A DNA stretch of 64,000 bases from Peromyscus leucopus (Eukaryota; Chordata; Mammalia; Rodentia; Cricetidae), in contig NC_051072.1 of NCBI RefSeq assembly GCF_004664715.2, positions 41,905,142 through 41,969,141 of the forward strand, given 5' to 3'. Position numbers and translations under genes: made by a program. Positions 1-12,800 of the stretch are shown here, in pieces (the stretch's first letter is position 1; every line of letters begins with the position of its first letter). Below the pieces are notes generated by a model. It did no database searches, had not been told where the DNA came from, and saw only the letters and a list, made by a program, of their open reading frames with translations.

Positions 1-1503
1 ACTTCTGTTATTCCTTTTTCATGCTGTTGTTCGATGGAGCTAGTTGTCCTGTTTGTGTCTCACCTTCTGTGCTTGCTGACTTGTTTCTTGCTGATAAGTT
101 TCAGGTGAAAGTGTCTTGGTTTTTACAGTCTGTTGCATTGTTATTAGTTAGGAGTTCCATGGCTTTAATACTTTATTGTAACTTTTCCTAATGGGGAATC
201 CAAGGACAATGGGCCTGAGTATTTAAGGGTACTTGAAATGCTAAAAAAAAGTTAAACTTACTTTAATGGCTCCCGTTTTATATTGAAAGGAGCTAAGTGT
301 GTGCTTCTCAGCTAAACTCACCAAACTGTCAGTGGGTGGCACTGTCTTCTATTTAGAAAGAAAACCCAACCAGTTGGAGTTTGGACAAACCAGTTCTCAA
401 GAGTGTGTTTTCACATAGTTTATTTGTGTAGTGTTTCACTGAATATCCTTCCCCTGGTACGTTTTTTAGAAGAAAATGTGGAAGAAATAGGTTTATTCCT
501 CCTACTTGGTTTTCTTCATTACTTTCTCTTTTCCATCTGAGCTATAAGCAGACATCAGTTGATGGCTCTGGAGCAGATGAAGGTTATGCATAGCGTGTGG
601 ACATGATAGTGGTCAGTGGTTTCTTTCTTAAATCTGTCTTCCCTTGTTTTACAGTAAGATGAAAAAATGGTTGAAAATGGCTGAAATACTTGTCAAAGAT
701 AGTCATAGTAAAACTGATTTTATTCAGAAGGTGCTACTAGAGGAGGGGTCACAGGGGGGACGAGAGGCTGGACACAACACTGAATGTAAGAAAATGGGAG
801 TTTATAGTCAAAGAATTAGGAGACGGTGTGGGAGGTGTTAGTGGCTGGGAAGTTACTAGGAGGAAACATCCAGGATAAGGGGCAGTTTCTGTTGAAATTG
901 ACCTTCTTAAGGCAGGCCAGGATGATGAGATACCATCAGGATTGTAGAGGTAAGGAACCTAACTAGATATTGAGAGTGAGTGAGATGTCCATGAGAGAGA
1001 GGCTTTGTCTGACTATACCATTGCGTAAACTGTACAATGAAGAGGCAGACCAGGAAGTCTAGAAGTCCACGCCCAATTAGGAAAGGGATTTAGGAGAGCC
1101 TGACTAGAGTTTAATCAAGAGTGATATGATTGCTCCTGCACTGTAATCATCTCTTTGTGTAGCAGTGTAGATTAGCTTAAAACTACTTAAATTGGAGCCT
1201 TAGTATGTGTCTGATGTCCTTACTCAGGTACTTTGTTCAAGATCTAGACTAGGAAACAAGGGATATTAAGAACAGCATTTTCATACTGTTCATTTATTTC
1301 TGTCCAAAGTGGTATATTGCCCTCATTCAGAAATACTTGATGTATGCAAAACATGTTGCTCACATAGTTTTTATATTGAAATAATGGTAACTTTTACTAA
1401 TATAATAATAAATTTTAGGAGTAGAAAAAGGGAAGAATGCAAAAAAGAAAAATTGAGGAAAAAAGAGAGAGAAGAATTAATAGATAAGATCTTTGTCATT
1501 GCT

Positions 1504-1660
1504 AAGTGGTGGTGGCATACACCTTTAATGACAGCACTCTGGAGGCAGAGGCGGATGGATCTCTTGAGTTTGAGGCCAGCCTGGTGTACAGAGTGAGTTC
1601 CAGGACAATAAGAGCAACACAGAGAAACTTTGTCTCAAATAACAAACAACAAAAAAAGAT
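1504..1660 (+). repeat. B1 SINE
   Basis: Plus-strand 7SL-derived SINE with A-rich tail. TTTGTCATT flanks it at 1492-1500 and 1662-1670. Confidence 0.85.
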
Positions 1661-1689
1661 ATTTGTCATTAATATCTATATTTTAAAAA

Positions 1690-1930
1690 ATTTTTGAGAT
1701 AGTATCTCCCTGTGTTGCTCAGGCTGGATTGGAACTCAGGAGTCTCTGATCTCAGCCTCTCAGTTACCTGGGATTATGGGTAAGTTCAATTTTGCCCACT
1801 GTCATATATATATAATTCTTCTGTTGTTCTCTTGAGACATGGCTTTATGTAGCCTCGGGTGTTCTTGAACAACTGATCCTCCTGTCTTTACCTCCCTAGT
1901 ATTATAAGTGTTTGTCACCCTACTCATCTT
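1690..1930 (-). repeat. Two old antisense B1-like monomers
   Basis: Diverged copies at about 1690-1790 (TGTGTTGCTCAGGCTGGATT) and 1826-1930 (GAGACATGGCTTTATGTAG). Confidence 0.6.
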
Positions 1931-1947
1931 AATATCTGTAACTGTTT

Positions 1948-2096
1948 TTTGTTTTTGTTTTTGAGACAGAGTCTCTCTGTAGCCCTGCCTGCCCTGAAAC
2001 TCACTATGTAGACAGACTGGCCTAGAATTCACAGAGATCCACCTTCCTCTGCCTCCAGAGTGCTGGGATTAAAGGTGTGCACCACGCTGCCTGGGC
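1948..2096 (-). repeat. B1 SINE, antisense
   Basis: GAGACAGAGTCTCTCTGTAG to GGTGTGCACCACGCTGCCTG. Imperfect AATATCTRTAACT repeats on both sides look like a decayed target duplication. Confidence 0.85.
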
Positions 2097-2114
2097 AATA
2101 TCTATAACTTTTAC

Positions 2115-2395
2115 TGCATTTTTATTATGTATGTGTGTGTGATGTGTGCAGACATGAATTTGCTACAGTGTGCAAGTAAAGGTCAGAGGACAACATTTTG
2201 AATTTGATTTTTCTCTTATTTTATGTGGGTTCCAGGGATCCAGCTTGCTGGACCTTCTCACAAACTCCCTTTTGTTTTTTGAGACAAGGACTCAGGTACC
2301 CAGGCTTCCATCAAACTTACTGTGTAGCTGAGACTGGACTTGAACTCCTGATCCTCTTTCCTCCTCCTCCTAAGTTAACTATTCTTATGATTGTC
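2115..2395 (-). repeat. B3-like piece then old B1, antisense
   Basis: AAAGGTCAGAGGACAACATT (to about 2260) resembles B3 in antisense; 2270-2395 (TTTTGAGACAAGGACTCAGG onward) is a diverged B1. Confidence 0.5.
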
Positions 2396-2951
2396 TGAAT
2401 TACCAAACTTTCTTATACATGTTTTTAGAATTACATTTTAAATGTAAAAGGTTTTGTGGAACAAGCAAAATTTTACTTTGATGACTTTGTTTCAACCATG
2501 AAGAAAATGTTCCTTTTATCCTAATCTTTTGATTAGTATACCTTATTTAGACTTTGGGAAATGAGTGGAGAGGCTCTTAGATTTAATGTAATTTGTACTC
2601 TGTGTGCAGATAGTAGATTTTGGTAATATTTTCCTGTGTCTTAGTTAAGGTTTCTATTGCTGTGAAGAGATACCGTAATCACAGCAACTCTTATAAAGGA
2701 AAACATTTAATTGGGACTAGCTTATAGGTTCAGAAGTCAGGAAGTATGGGCACTGGAAAAGGAGCCGGGAGTTCTACATCTGAGTTGGCAGGCAGCAGGA
2801 AGAGATAGAGAAACACTGGGCCCAGCTTGATCATTTGAAACCTCAAAGTCCACACCCCAAGTGACACACTTCCTCCAACAAGGCCACACCTCCTAAATGT
2901 GGCACTCCCTAGTGACCAAGCATTTTCAAATCTGTGAGCCTAGGGGAGCCA

Positions 2952-2993
2952 TTCCCTCCCTCCCTCCCTCCCTCCCTTCCTCCCTCCCTCCCT

Positions 2994-3042
<49 letters not shown>

Positions 3043-3122
3043 TCTCTCCCCCTCCCCCTCTCTCCCCTTCCCCCCTCTCCCTCCCTCCCTCCCTCCCTCT
3101 CCTCTCTCTTCTCTCTCTTTTT
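2952..3122. repeat. 171-nt uninterrupted pyrimidine tract, (CCCT)n and (CT)n
   Basis: Every base from 2952 to 3122 is C or T on the plus strand. Blocks are (CCCT)n, then about 38 nt of (CT)n, mixed C-rich pyrimidines, (CCCT)n again and (CT)n. It abuts a B1 stump and probably derives from the SINE's A-rich tail. Confidence 0.97.
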
Positions 3123-3159
3123 GATTTTCAAGACAGGATTTCTCTGTGTAGTCCTCAGG
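3123..3159 (-). repeat. B1 3' stump, antisense
   Basis: GACAGGATTTCTCTGTGTAG is the B1 3' end in antisense; the rest of the SINE is absent (5' truncation). CATTCC occurs on both sides of the insertion (2950-2955 and 3160-3165), a possible short target duplication. Confidence 0.6.
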
Positions 3160-3394
3160 CATTCCTGTTCAAACCACCACATCCCGGTACCAGAAATAAT
3201 GCTTAAAAATTGTAACAGTTAAGGTCATCTTGTTATTTTGCTATCATTGTTATAAAACACTTAACATAAATCTGACATGGGTTTGAAATGTATTGGTCAT
3301 TCAGGGGTCCTGATTTTTTCTTCACATTTGCCTTCTTGAGCAAATTGTAGTTTCTATGTGGTTAACTCTCTTTTCAAGCTTGATCTTACATTAA

Positions 3395-3645
3395 TTTTTT
3401 ATTAATGACAGGGTTTCAGTGTGTAACTCAGCCTGGCCTCAAGTGTGAGATTCTCTTTTCCTTAGTCTCACAAGTACTGAAGTTACAGTGTACACCAATT
3501 CGCCTACTTTAATCATGTTTTAAATTGGACTTCTTTTGTTTGTTTTTTTGAGATGGGGTCTTGGTGTGTACAACAGGCTGGCCTGTGATTCTCCTGCCTC
3601 AGCCTCCCTGGTACTGATTTTATAGATGAATGTCACTCTACCAGG
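3395..3645 (-). repeat. Two antisense B1 copies
   Basis: About 3395-3500 (GACAGGGTTTCAGTGTGTAA) and 3545-3645 (TTTTTTTGAGATGGGGTC). Both are old. Confidence 0.65.
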
Positions 3646-3676
3646 CTAGACTTCTTAATCTTTTTGTGTGTCCCGT

Positions 3677-3704
3677 CCCCCCCCCCCCCCCCCCCCCCCC
3701 CCCC
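3677..3704. repeat. 28-nt poly-C run at a B1 tail
   Basis: Uninterrupted C on plus, sitting where an antisense B1 would have its T tract. The element resumes at AGACAGTCTTTCTGCGTAG. Confidence 0.95.
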
Positions 3705-3842
3705 AGACAGTCTTTCTGCGTAGCTTTGTGCCTTTCCTGGAACTCATTTGGTAGCCCAGGCTGGCCTCGAACTCATAGAGATCCTCTTGGCTCTGCTTCC
3801 CATGTGCTGGGATTAAAGGTGTATGCGCTACCACCGCCCGGC
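3705..3842 (-). repeat. B1 SINE, antisense, cricetid-type core
   Basis: TAGCTTTGTGCCTTTCCTGG and TTTGGTAGCCCAGGCTGGCC, ending CTACCACCGCCCGGC. Low divergence. Confidence 0.88.
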
Positions 3843-3994
3843 TGACTTCTTAATCTTATTTTGTTTTGAAGAACTAAAGAATGCTTATCACCATCAATTT
3901 TTCATTTTCTAGTGAGTTTAGCACATGGTAGTAATGGAGAGAAAAAGGTCCTGTGACTATTTGAACTTGTTCCAAATTACATTTGTATGTTACT

Positions 3995-4090
3995 TTTTTA
4001 AAAGACTATCTCAGGCTGACCTTAAACTTCTGGCAGTCCCCTTGCCTCAGCCTTCCAAGTGCCAGGATTATAGTCATGTGCCACTGCTGT
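3995..4090 (-). repeat. Old B1 fragment, antisense
   Basis: CTCAGGCTGACCTTAAACTT and CAAGTGCCAGGATTATAGTC. Confidence 0.55.
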
Positions 4091-4214
4091 ATGTGTGCTA
4101 TATGTACGTGGGAAAAACTGAAGATACCACTAGTTGGTGCTTCAGCGCTTCACACAAGGAGGTGGAGGCTGACTGTGTTCTCAACCAAGGCGTCTGGTGT
4201 TTCCTTCCTTCCCT

Positions 4215-4290
4215 TCCTTTTGTGCCGAGGATAGCAACGGGGGTCTCAAGCATGCTAGGCAGGTGCTATAGAAACGAGTCATTTCCCAGC
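4215..4290 (-). repeat. ID-like (tRNA-derived) fragment, antisense
   Basis: CTCAAGCATGCTAGGCAGGTGC followed by TTTCCCAGCCC resembles the tRNA-Ala-derived ID SINE in antisense. Diverged. Confidence 0.4.
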
Positions 4291-4813
4291 CCTTTGGTCA
4301 TTTTTTAACCATTGGTATAGGTTAGGAACATAGTCTGAAGTCATGTGGTTTGTATGTTTCTAGTTTTAAATACTATGGGCAGAACTGGAGGAGGAGCACA
4401 GAAAGTCAGACTGACTTGATAGTCTAGCATAGTGTATCAACATGTGTGACATACTGAGTGATGGTCCATAAATGATTGTTTTCAATCCCTTAGTACTAGA
4501 GTGCAAAAGAAAAGCCAAAGTAATCACCAGTCTGTAAATATAGGTATCATTGGGATAAATATTGTTTTCAGAGACTGATTCTTTAGGTATGTGTCTCTGT
4601 GTATGTGTTCAAAGCAATTAGCCAGAGAACACTAATCATTACTATGTATTGTAGTTAATAATCTTTGAAAAGCATCACCATAAATACTTTTTAACTCTTT
4701 CAAACCTCACTAAAGATGTTTTTTTTGTTGTAAGACTACAATGTAATTGCTTTGTAGTTGTAATTTATTATTAAAACAAGTGACGTGTACAAACTTGATG
4801 CTTTTTCTTGCAG

Positions 4814-4946
4814 TTAGCTTCTGGAATTTATAATTTTGCCTGTTCTCTGTGGAATCATCATACGGACACATTCCTGCAGCAGGTTTCTTCTGGCAATGAA
4901 TCTGCAGTTCTTAGTTCACTAGAACGAACACTACTATCTTTAAAAG
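4814..4946 (+). CDS. Ipo11: Ipo11 exon A
   Basis: 133 nt, encoding window residues 1-44 ([20 protein letters not shown] at the start, [10 protein letters not shown] at the end) plus one base of the next codon. The acceptor is cttgcag and the donor is aaag|gtattg, somewhat weak because it lacks the usual A at +4 to G at +5 context. It enters in phase 0. The preceding exon (ending near ...KLFYD in the family) is not in the window, so at least 4.8 kb of intron precedes it. Confidence 0.95.
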
Positions 4947-7900
4947 GTATTGTTAAATTAGATGAGTTCATCTTTGAAATGCCATGCTTCAACACAGTTG
5001 CCAGGTAGTTGCTCTGGACAGATTTCTTTCTCGGGTGCACTTGGGAAATGGGTTGATTTCTCTTTAAGATAAGAACTAGAGAGCTTTTTTTCTTTTCTAA
5101 GAAACTTATCAAAATACCAAGTCATTTCAAATGGATGAATTGTACGTTACTATGGTTTCAGTCCCCAAGCATGCTTCTTTCATGTACTTCTATTTTCCCT
5201 TACTTCTCATTCTGGGCCCTACTTTTACCATTGGCCTGTTAAGGTTCCAGTCCTACATGCTTGGTTCAATGGTGTCTCTCAAGTCTCTTTTCCTTAAACT
5301 TGATCTTTGACGTTTGTGCCTCAGGCTTGCCTGGAATTTAATAGATGGTGGTAGGGATGCTATTTTGGCCTATGCTTTCCTGTACCATATTTGTGATCAT
5401 TCTTGTAGCATCATTTCCATTTTACCTTCCATGAGCCAATTACTTATCTTACTGAATGTAGCCCGCGCTTCTTTTACCTTCTGACCCACACATTTGTCCA
5501 TTTATTATCACCCCGCACCCAGTCCTCTTCCTGAAACATGGTGGCTAAGACTGTGTGTTTTTTTGTTTTATTTGTTTTTCCTCATAGAACATACTTTTCT
5601 CTTTCTCAACTCTGTTTTGGATTCTTTACAGTTTTATTTATAAGATATTTAATTATGCTCAGCACCATACCTTGGAATTTCACTGTACACTCTTGGCACT
5701 GTCTGAGGGCATCATTTACGCAAATTAACTAGACAGTGTCTGCACAACCCCCAAACTGTGGGTCCATCTTGGTGAGGTCTGTGGACAAATATGTGAATGG
5801 TTTTAAAGGACTATCCACATTTTAAGAAGTTGAGTTGTAGATAGTCATATGCTTAATTTTTTTTTTTTTAAACATAGGCTGACCTGGAACTCAGTATATA
5901 GGTTTACCCAGGCTGGTCTTGAACTCACAGAGATCTGACTTCCTCTGCTTCCGGACTTCTGGGATTAAAGATGTACACTACCACACACAGCCTAAATTTA
6001 ATTTCAATACTCTGGTCTTTGGGTTCATGAGCACTAATAGATAATTATTTAGTAATAGAGATAGCAATGCTTATTTAATGAAGTGGCTTTAATTTTTGTC
6101 TTCGGCTGGGATGAGGCCCAACGTTAGTGTGTTTGCCTGGTATTCAAGAGGCCCTACGTTCTTCCTTCTTCCAGGTTGTCTCATGTTATCATACTTGTTG
6201 TGGAATTGTGCTGTTTTACATATATTACACTCTTGAACCCTTTAGTTAAGTACGAAGTCAGTTGTAGTAACCACATTTTCCATGAGGAAAGTGGATATAG
6301 AAAAATTGCTCTGAGTAATACAGATACTGAAGAAAAGACTTAAACCTAGCTCTGACTTAAAATCTATTACCTTAATTGTCTCTGTGCACAAGGATTTTAG
6401 TTACCATAAGATATAATACTTAAATTAAGCACTCTGGGGCTGGAGAAATGGCTCAGTGTTTAAAGAGCACTGACTTCTCCTACAGAGGACCTGGGTTCAA
6501 TTCCCAGCACCCACATGGCAGCTCACAACTGTCTGTAACTCCAGTTCTAGGGTATCTGACACCCTCACACAGACAAAACACCAATGCACATGAAATAAAA
6601 ATAAATTATTAAAAAAAATTAAGCACTCTAGTCTGTTCCAGATATAGAAAGAATTTAGTTTTAAATCAGTTTTAGGAGACAACTGTATTTTCATATAGCC
6701 TGAATTTGAAGGTTTTAGTTGTATCTTAAAATGTCTAAGAATTAATTACCCTCAATTTCAAAATAAGTCTGACTGACAGTTATATGTATAGTATAGCTAC
6801 ATGTGAGAACAAACATTGCTTATTTTGTTCAGGAGAACTAGGCGTAGTACTCACCCACAAGACTAGGGGTTGTCTGTCCGTGTCTACTAAGTGAGAAGAC
6901 AATCATCTTTGACTTGATTGAGTTTTGTTACTCAGACTCATTATAATTATGGTTGTAATAGAATATAGTTTGAAGAAGTACAGTTCAAATGGAACTTTCT
7001 TTGCTTTTCAGTGCTGCGTAAGTTAACTGTGAATGGATTTGTGGAACCTCATAAGAACATGGAGGTGATGGTAAGAAACAGAAAGGATTATGACAAGTGA
7101 CCTTGGGAAAGTGATGTTTTTCTGACTGCCTTACAGCATACTCTTTTTATCTGGCATTGATTTGGAACAGTTTTTAATTAAGTGGCCATCTAGGTCTTAT
7201 TGTGGCTTTTACCATTTCCTGTATGTTATAGTGAATTTTGTAGTTGTCTGCTTTCACCATATTAAAGTGGCTGTTATATAAAGGAGGGGAAATGGACCTA
7301 GGATGTTTTTCAATTTGTCAGATATAATGACAGGGTTAATTTGAATTTAAGTTAAAGTGAGTTCCTGTGAATTTGAATGCTGTTTTAACATTATTAGGTG
7401 CATTCCAAATTGTCAGTTAAGTCTTTTTCTTTGTTTTTATATACTTAAAAATGAAATATTTTTCTCTTTATAACAGTAACACATCTTTACAAGAAGTTTG
7501 ATAAATAAATACATGAGCCTTAGATATAGTTAGTTATAAGGTACTTGCCTTCACATATATGAGGTCCTGTGTTAGACTCCTAGCACTGCAAAATGAAAAC
7601 CCCTGTCTTACATTCTTTTGCTGTGATTAAACACCATGACCAAAGCAACTCATAAAAGAAAGTATTTAATTGGGATTATGGTTTCAGAAGGTTAGAGTCC
7701 AAGATGGAGCAAAGGCATGTTGACAGGAGATCAAACACCATAACCAAGGCAACCAAAGCATTTAATTGGGCTTATGAGTTAGAGTCCATGGTGGAGCAAA
7801 GATTTTTTTGACAGGAGCAGCTGAGAGTTCACATCGAGATCTGCAAGCAGGAGGCAGAGAGGATACTGGGAATGGCATAGGTCTTTTGAAATTTCAAATT

Positions 7901-9783
7901 TGGCCCCCAGTAACACACGTCCTCCAACAAGAGCACACTTTCTAATCCTTCCCAAACAGTCCCACTAGCTGAGGACCAAATATTTAAACATATAATTTAT
8001 GGGGGGGCTATTCTCATTCAAACCACTACAACCCACAGACTAACTGTGTATAAACAATATGTGTGTGTGAACAACCTTATACAAGCCCATATAGGTTGTT
8101 ATCTTAGTTCCTATTCTATTGCTATGAAGAGACACCACGATCAAGGCAGCTTATAAAAGAAAACATTTAATTGGGGGCTTACTTACGGTGTCTGAGGGGT
8201 AGCCCATGATTATTGCAGCAGGAAACATAGAGGCAGGCAGGCAGGCATGGATGGATGGTGCTGAAGCAGCAGTAGCTGAGAGCTTACATCCTGAATTGTA
8301 GGCAGCAGTTGAGGGAGAGTTGACTGGGCCTGGCATGGGCTTTTGAAACCTCCAAAGCCCACCCCCAGTGACGCACCTCCTCCATCAAGACTGTACCTCC
8401 TTATCCTTCTAAACACCCCACCAACTGGAAACCAAACACTCAGTAAGACTGTTGGGACCATTTTCATTCGGACTACAGTTGTACCATAAATTCCCTGTTG
8501 ATATATAGCATCTCTTGTTTCTTCTGTACAAAAGTGTATAGCTATGTGATTTCTGCTTAAATATAAATTGGTTTTTAGGATGAGTTTAGCTCAGTTTACA
8601 TGTTCTCTGGGGATATTTTAGGGGCTGCATGGAGTTGAGGGAAGTAGTACATTGAGTTAGGGTCTCCTAAAAAATATTGAAAAAATTCATTATTATATTC
8701 CTGTTGAAGATTTGCTTATGATGATGCATTGTTACTGAGCATGATTCACATCTGTAATATCATTTTCTTGGTATGTTCTGACAGGAAGACTACAAGTTTG
8801 AGGCTAGATAGGGTAACTTAGCAAGACTGTATCTCAAAATAAGAAGGTCTAGAAATGTAACTTAGTGATACAGTACTTGCCCAGCATGTGTAGGTCTTGA
8901 GTTTGTTGTGTTCATGATCCTTCTCCTTCAGTCTCTAGCATGTTGGGCTTGTAGGCATATTTGACCACACCTAGCTCTCTCAGGTACTTGTACAAAAACT
9001 ATGTGCTGTGTGTTTTAGTAACCTTGACAAAAAGCATAAGGTTATGTTTACAACAGAATACATTGAGATTTTAAAATATATTCTTTTCTAGGGTTTTTTA
9101 CATGGAATATTTGAACGTCTCAAGCAATTTCTAGAGTGCAGTAAGTACTTCCATTGCAGGTTTGGCTGTAGAACTGACATTCATTACTGTTTATTATTCA
9201 TTAACAGCTGGGATTAATGAGGGTTAATATAGATTAGCAAATTACTCCTAATTCATCAACAGCTTCTACTCTGTACATACAAATCTGTAGATGGTGATTT
9301 GGACAGTCTGAGTGAAGTCTTGGTAGTGGGGCAGATTCTGTAAGTGGCTTAGAATGAGTGTCTTAGAAGTTGGTAACTAGCTATTGAGGATGGATCAGAA
9401 GCTTAGTTTTGCCTCCATATACCCGTTTTATCCCAAATCTAGAGGAAACCCTTTCCTTAAATTCTGTGTTGTGTGTTCATTCCTTCCTTTAACTAATACT
9501 GCTACCCTAGGCGTGACAATTTTATGTTTAAGAAGTAATAAGTGTAGAGTATATGCTAAGCCCTATTTAGATTCTTGTAGATTTTTCTTTTAGTGTAGTT
9601 TATATGTCACTATGACAAAAATGTCCATCCTTAAATTATACTGTATATACTTTTTTTTTTGTAATCCAAAGCCCCATAAAGAAAATTTAGCACTCATGTT
9701 TGTGTTGTACTTTTATTGGTGACCTATTATCCTGTCTCTTCCATATATGTATTGTGGACATCTTTGCTTGGGATGCACTTGTA

Positions 9784-9837
<54 letters not shown>

Positions 9838-12800
9838 ATGAGTATATTTAGACTCTTGCTATCTGAATCTTAATCATATTTGTAGGAGTTGTTGATTACT
9901 TTACACTTGTCATTTTTAATTTAGCAAACGCTTTATTGAACCTGTTGCCAAGCATTTTGTATCATGTAGTTAATTTTTTAAAAAAACTGGTCACTTTGCT
10001 CTGGTCATCAAAAAGGTAGCAAAGTTAGTTGAATGAGATATGTCAAAGCAGATTATAGAGAGTGATTAGAGAGCAAAGGAGTTGATGAACTGATAGTGTT
10101 CAGAATGTACAAAATTAAGTGGAAGACTTTTTAGAATAAATTTGTTGTAAAGTATGACAAAATGATAGTGAATACATTATTCTTTGAGTGCTTTGTGTTA
10201 TTTAAAAATGCTTCAAATATAGTTGATTTAGTCTTTAAAAATGTGATTTGTAATTTGTTGCTAAAATCACTTTATTTAAAAATGTGTTCTATATTTTAGG
10301 ATTAATTTTGTTTATTGTAACATTGATAATTACTGTTTTATTAAGTACAAATCTTGTTACTACTTTTTCAGTCATGAATTTCTTATGTGAAATATCTTAT
10401 TTTTGTTAAAGTTTTGATGCTTTTTTGTAATTTTACAGACTATTAAAAACTTGAATTGTATTCTTAATAGGTAGAAGTATAGGTACAGATAATGTGTGTC
10501 GTGACAGACTGGAAAAGACCATCATTCTTTTTACTAAAGTGGTAAGTGTTCTTTTTCTGTTATATATGTTTTTTTTTTTTTTTCAAGTAAAATACACCCT
10601 CACATTTAGAAATGGAAATATGTTTGTAATAGTTTTTGCTTTAATGAAAGGAAACTTCTGTTTTAAGTCTTCATTGGAAAGCCAAAAATCACCTTTATCT
10701 TTAAATTTAAGAACATGTATAGTAATTAAACTTACATACAGAATGTCATAGTATGTAAGTTGTCTTGATGTAAAGGAATCACCTCCAGTTGATTATGTAG
10801 TGGTTGATGGGTTGCCTAGCATGCATTGTTGTTATTAGCACTGGGAAAAGAAAATCAACTATAATGAATATAAAGTTGATTTTTCTAAAGTTCATTACTC
10901 TTAGATCTACTAGAGATCTAAGGAAAAAAGCGGAAATAGCAGTTCAGCCAGAAGTGCATCAATGCAGCTGGCCAGTGTAAATAATATCAGAGTATTTTCA
11001 GAATGAATATCAGATTATTATCACAACTACCACATCTTTTGAATGGAATTTATGGTTGTACTGTAATAGGCAATGCATCTAAACGCCTGATAAAGTTCAG
11101 TTTTATATAATATTTTATGAAAACTGGGGGTTGGAGAATTGGAAGAAATAAAAAGAATTGTGTTATATCACTTAGGAAGGCCTGATTGGAGACTATTTGC
11201 ACACAAAATAGATACTTGAAGATGGTCAGAATATCTGTTTTTTCTTTTATTAATGCTTTTTTAGTTTTTAGTATTAGGGTTAAGATTTGAAAGTCAGTTG
11301 TCTTCATTTCCTACATTCTAGGTAGCATCAGCCATTAAAATCAAATTAATTTAACCTTTAAAGACCCAGTGTAAAGCTGACTTATTATATTTATTTATTT
11401 ACTTATTTCTTATTTTATATAGTTTGAGACAGAGTTTCTATGTAGCTCTGGCAGTCCTAGAACTCACTATTTAGAAGACCAGGCTGGGATCAAACTCACA
11501 GAGATCCGCCTGCCTCTTCCTCCCGAGACCTGGGATTAAAAGTTTGTGCCACCACTCCTGGCTTGACTTAGATTCTAAACACAAAGCAAACAAAAAGGAG
11601 TTGAGGTTAAATCAGAGGGGCAGTTTGTACCACTGACACCTGCCTACTTCTCTGCTGGTATAGTTCCTGTTAGCTATCAGATAGTAGCCGAGGGACATTT
11701 CTTCTTTTTAAAGGATTCTAGTAGATAATGTCAGAGGAATATAGAATGTCGTCATTTTGTAATTCCTAAGGAAATAACAGATCCAGGCAGGGATCATCCC
11801 CGGCTCTTTACATCAGGAGTGGAAAGGCTGCTGAAGCTACTCACCTGGTAGCCTTGCACATGCAGAGCCAACGTTATGCACATGTTTTAGAAACCACATT
11901 GGTCACTTACTGGACTGCTGGGTTTCTTAGTTCTCTTGGCTTTGTAATTTATTGTATTTTTTAGAACAAGTTGACAGTGATAACTTCACTTACGACATTT
12001 ATAATCTCCAAATTTTTGCTAAAACTTTAAAAATTAAAACATTTCAAACGTTGCCCCAAATAGAATTGCTGAGTCCACTGAGTCCCCATGAAGTTACTCC
12101 TCACCTTCAACATCTGTCAATACATAGTCATTGTCAGTCTTTTTTTTGAGGCAGGGTCTCACTATGTACTCTTGGCTGGCCTAGAGTCTTGAGGTTGTCT
12201 AGGCTGGCTTCTGCATCTACTGAGATTAAAGGCTTCTTCTGTCCTCTTTTTTTTTTTTTGTTTTTTTTGAGACAGGGTTTCTCTTTAGCTTTGGAGCCTG
12301 TCCTGGACTAGCTCTGTAGACCAGGCTGACCTCGAATTCACAGAGATCCAACTGCCTCTGCCTCCCGAGTGCTGGGATTACAGGCGTGCGCCACCACCGC
12401 CTGGCCTGTCTGTTCACTTTTATGTTCATGCTTCTGCTGACTTTCGCTGATTATTTTAAAGCAAATCCTAAATAAGATTCCAATAACGTTCAATAAGCCA
12501 GTTAGCCAGCCTTCCCGCCTGCCATCCATGTGTGCGTGCGTGCGTGCGTGCGTGCGTGCGTGTGTGCGTGTGTGCTTCCGTTCGTTTGTCCATCCATTCA
12601 TCCATGCATCATCCATCTATCCATGCATGCATGCATCCATCCATCCATTCATGACAACAGTTTCATGTACCCCATTATGGCTTTGAATTTGATATTTAGG
12701 TAAGGAGGATCCTGAACTTGTGATCCTCTTGCCTCTGCTTCCCAAGTGCTCAGATTACAGGTGTGCACTACTACCCTTGCTCCTTGTTTGTTAAGATAAC

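Larger units (their letters stand above)
2638..3186 (+). repeat. Dispersed rodent repeat, interrupted
   Basis: It starts TCTTAGTTAAGGTTTCTATTG, contains CACTTCCTCCAACAAGGCCA and resumes after an insertion at 3160 with CATTCCTGTTCAAACCACCA. The same family recurs at 7605 and 8100. I cannot name the family with confidence. The insertion (2956-3159) is a B1 stump whose tail grew into the pyrimidine tract. Confidence 0.6.
1..4813 (+). other. Ipo11: Ipo11 intron upstream of exon A (partial)
   Basis: Non-coding. Bases 1-1490 show no repeat or gene that I can name; the short open frames there have no family resemblance. From 1500 to 4290 it is a patchwork of SINEs and one interrupted dispersed repeat. 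4300-4813 looks unique. Confidence 0.85.
4947..7011 (+). other. Ipo11: Ipo11 intron A-B
   Basis: GT-AG intron of 2065 nt. Apart from an antisense B1 (5868-5992) and a plus-strand B2 (6436-6615) I see no named element; 4950-5860 appears unique. Confidence 0.9.
7071..9091 (+). other. Ipo11: Ipo11 intron B-C
   Basis: GT-AG intron of 2021 nt. Its middle (7605-8476) is three rearranged copies of one dispersed rodent repeat. The rest is AT-rich and unremarkable, with a B1 scrap at 8925. Confidence 0.9.

Noticed and set aside
2897..3206. Ser/Pro/Leu- and Arg/Glu/Gly-rich open frames on both strands
   Set aside because: They are translations of the pyrimidine microsatellite.
1..4813. The preceding Ipo11 exon (ending ...KLFYD)
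   Set aside because: I searched for its coding sequence by eye on the plus strand and did not find it; it must be upstream of the window.
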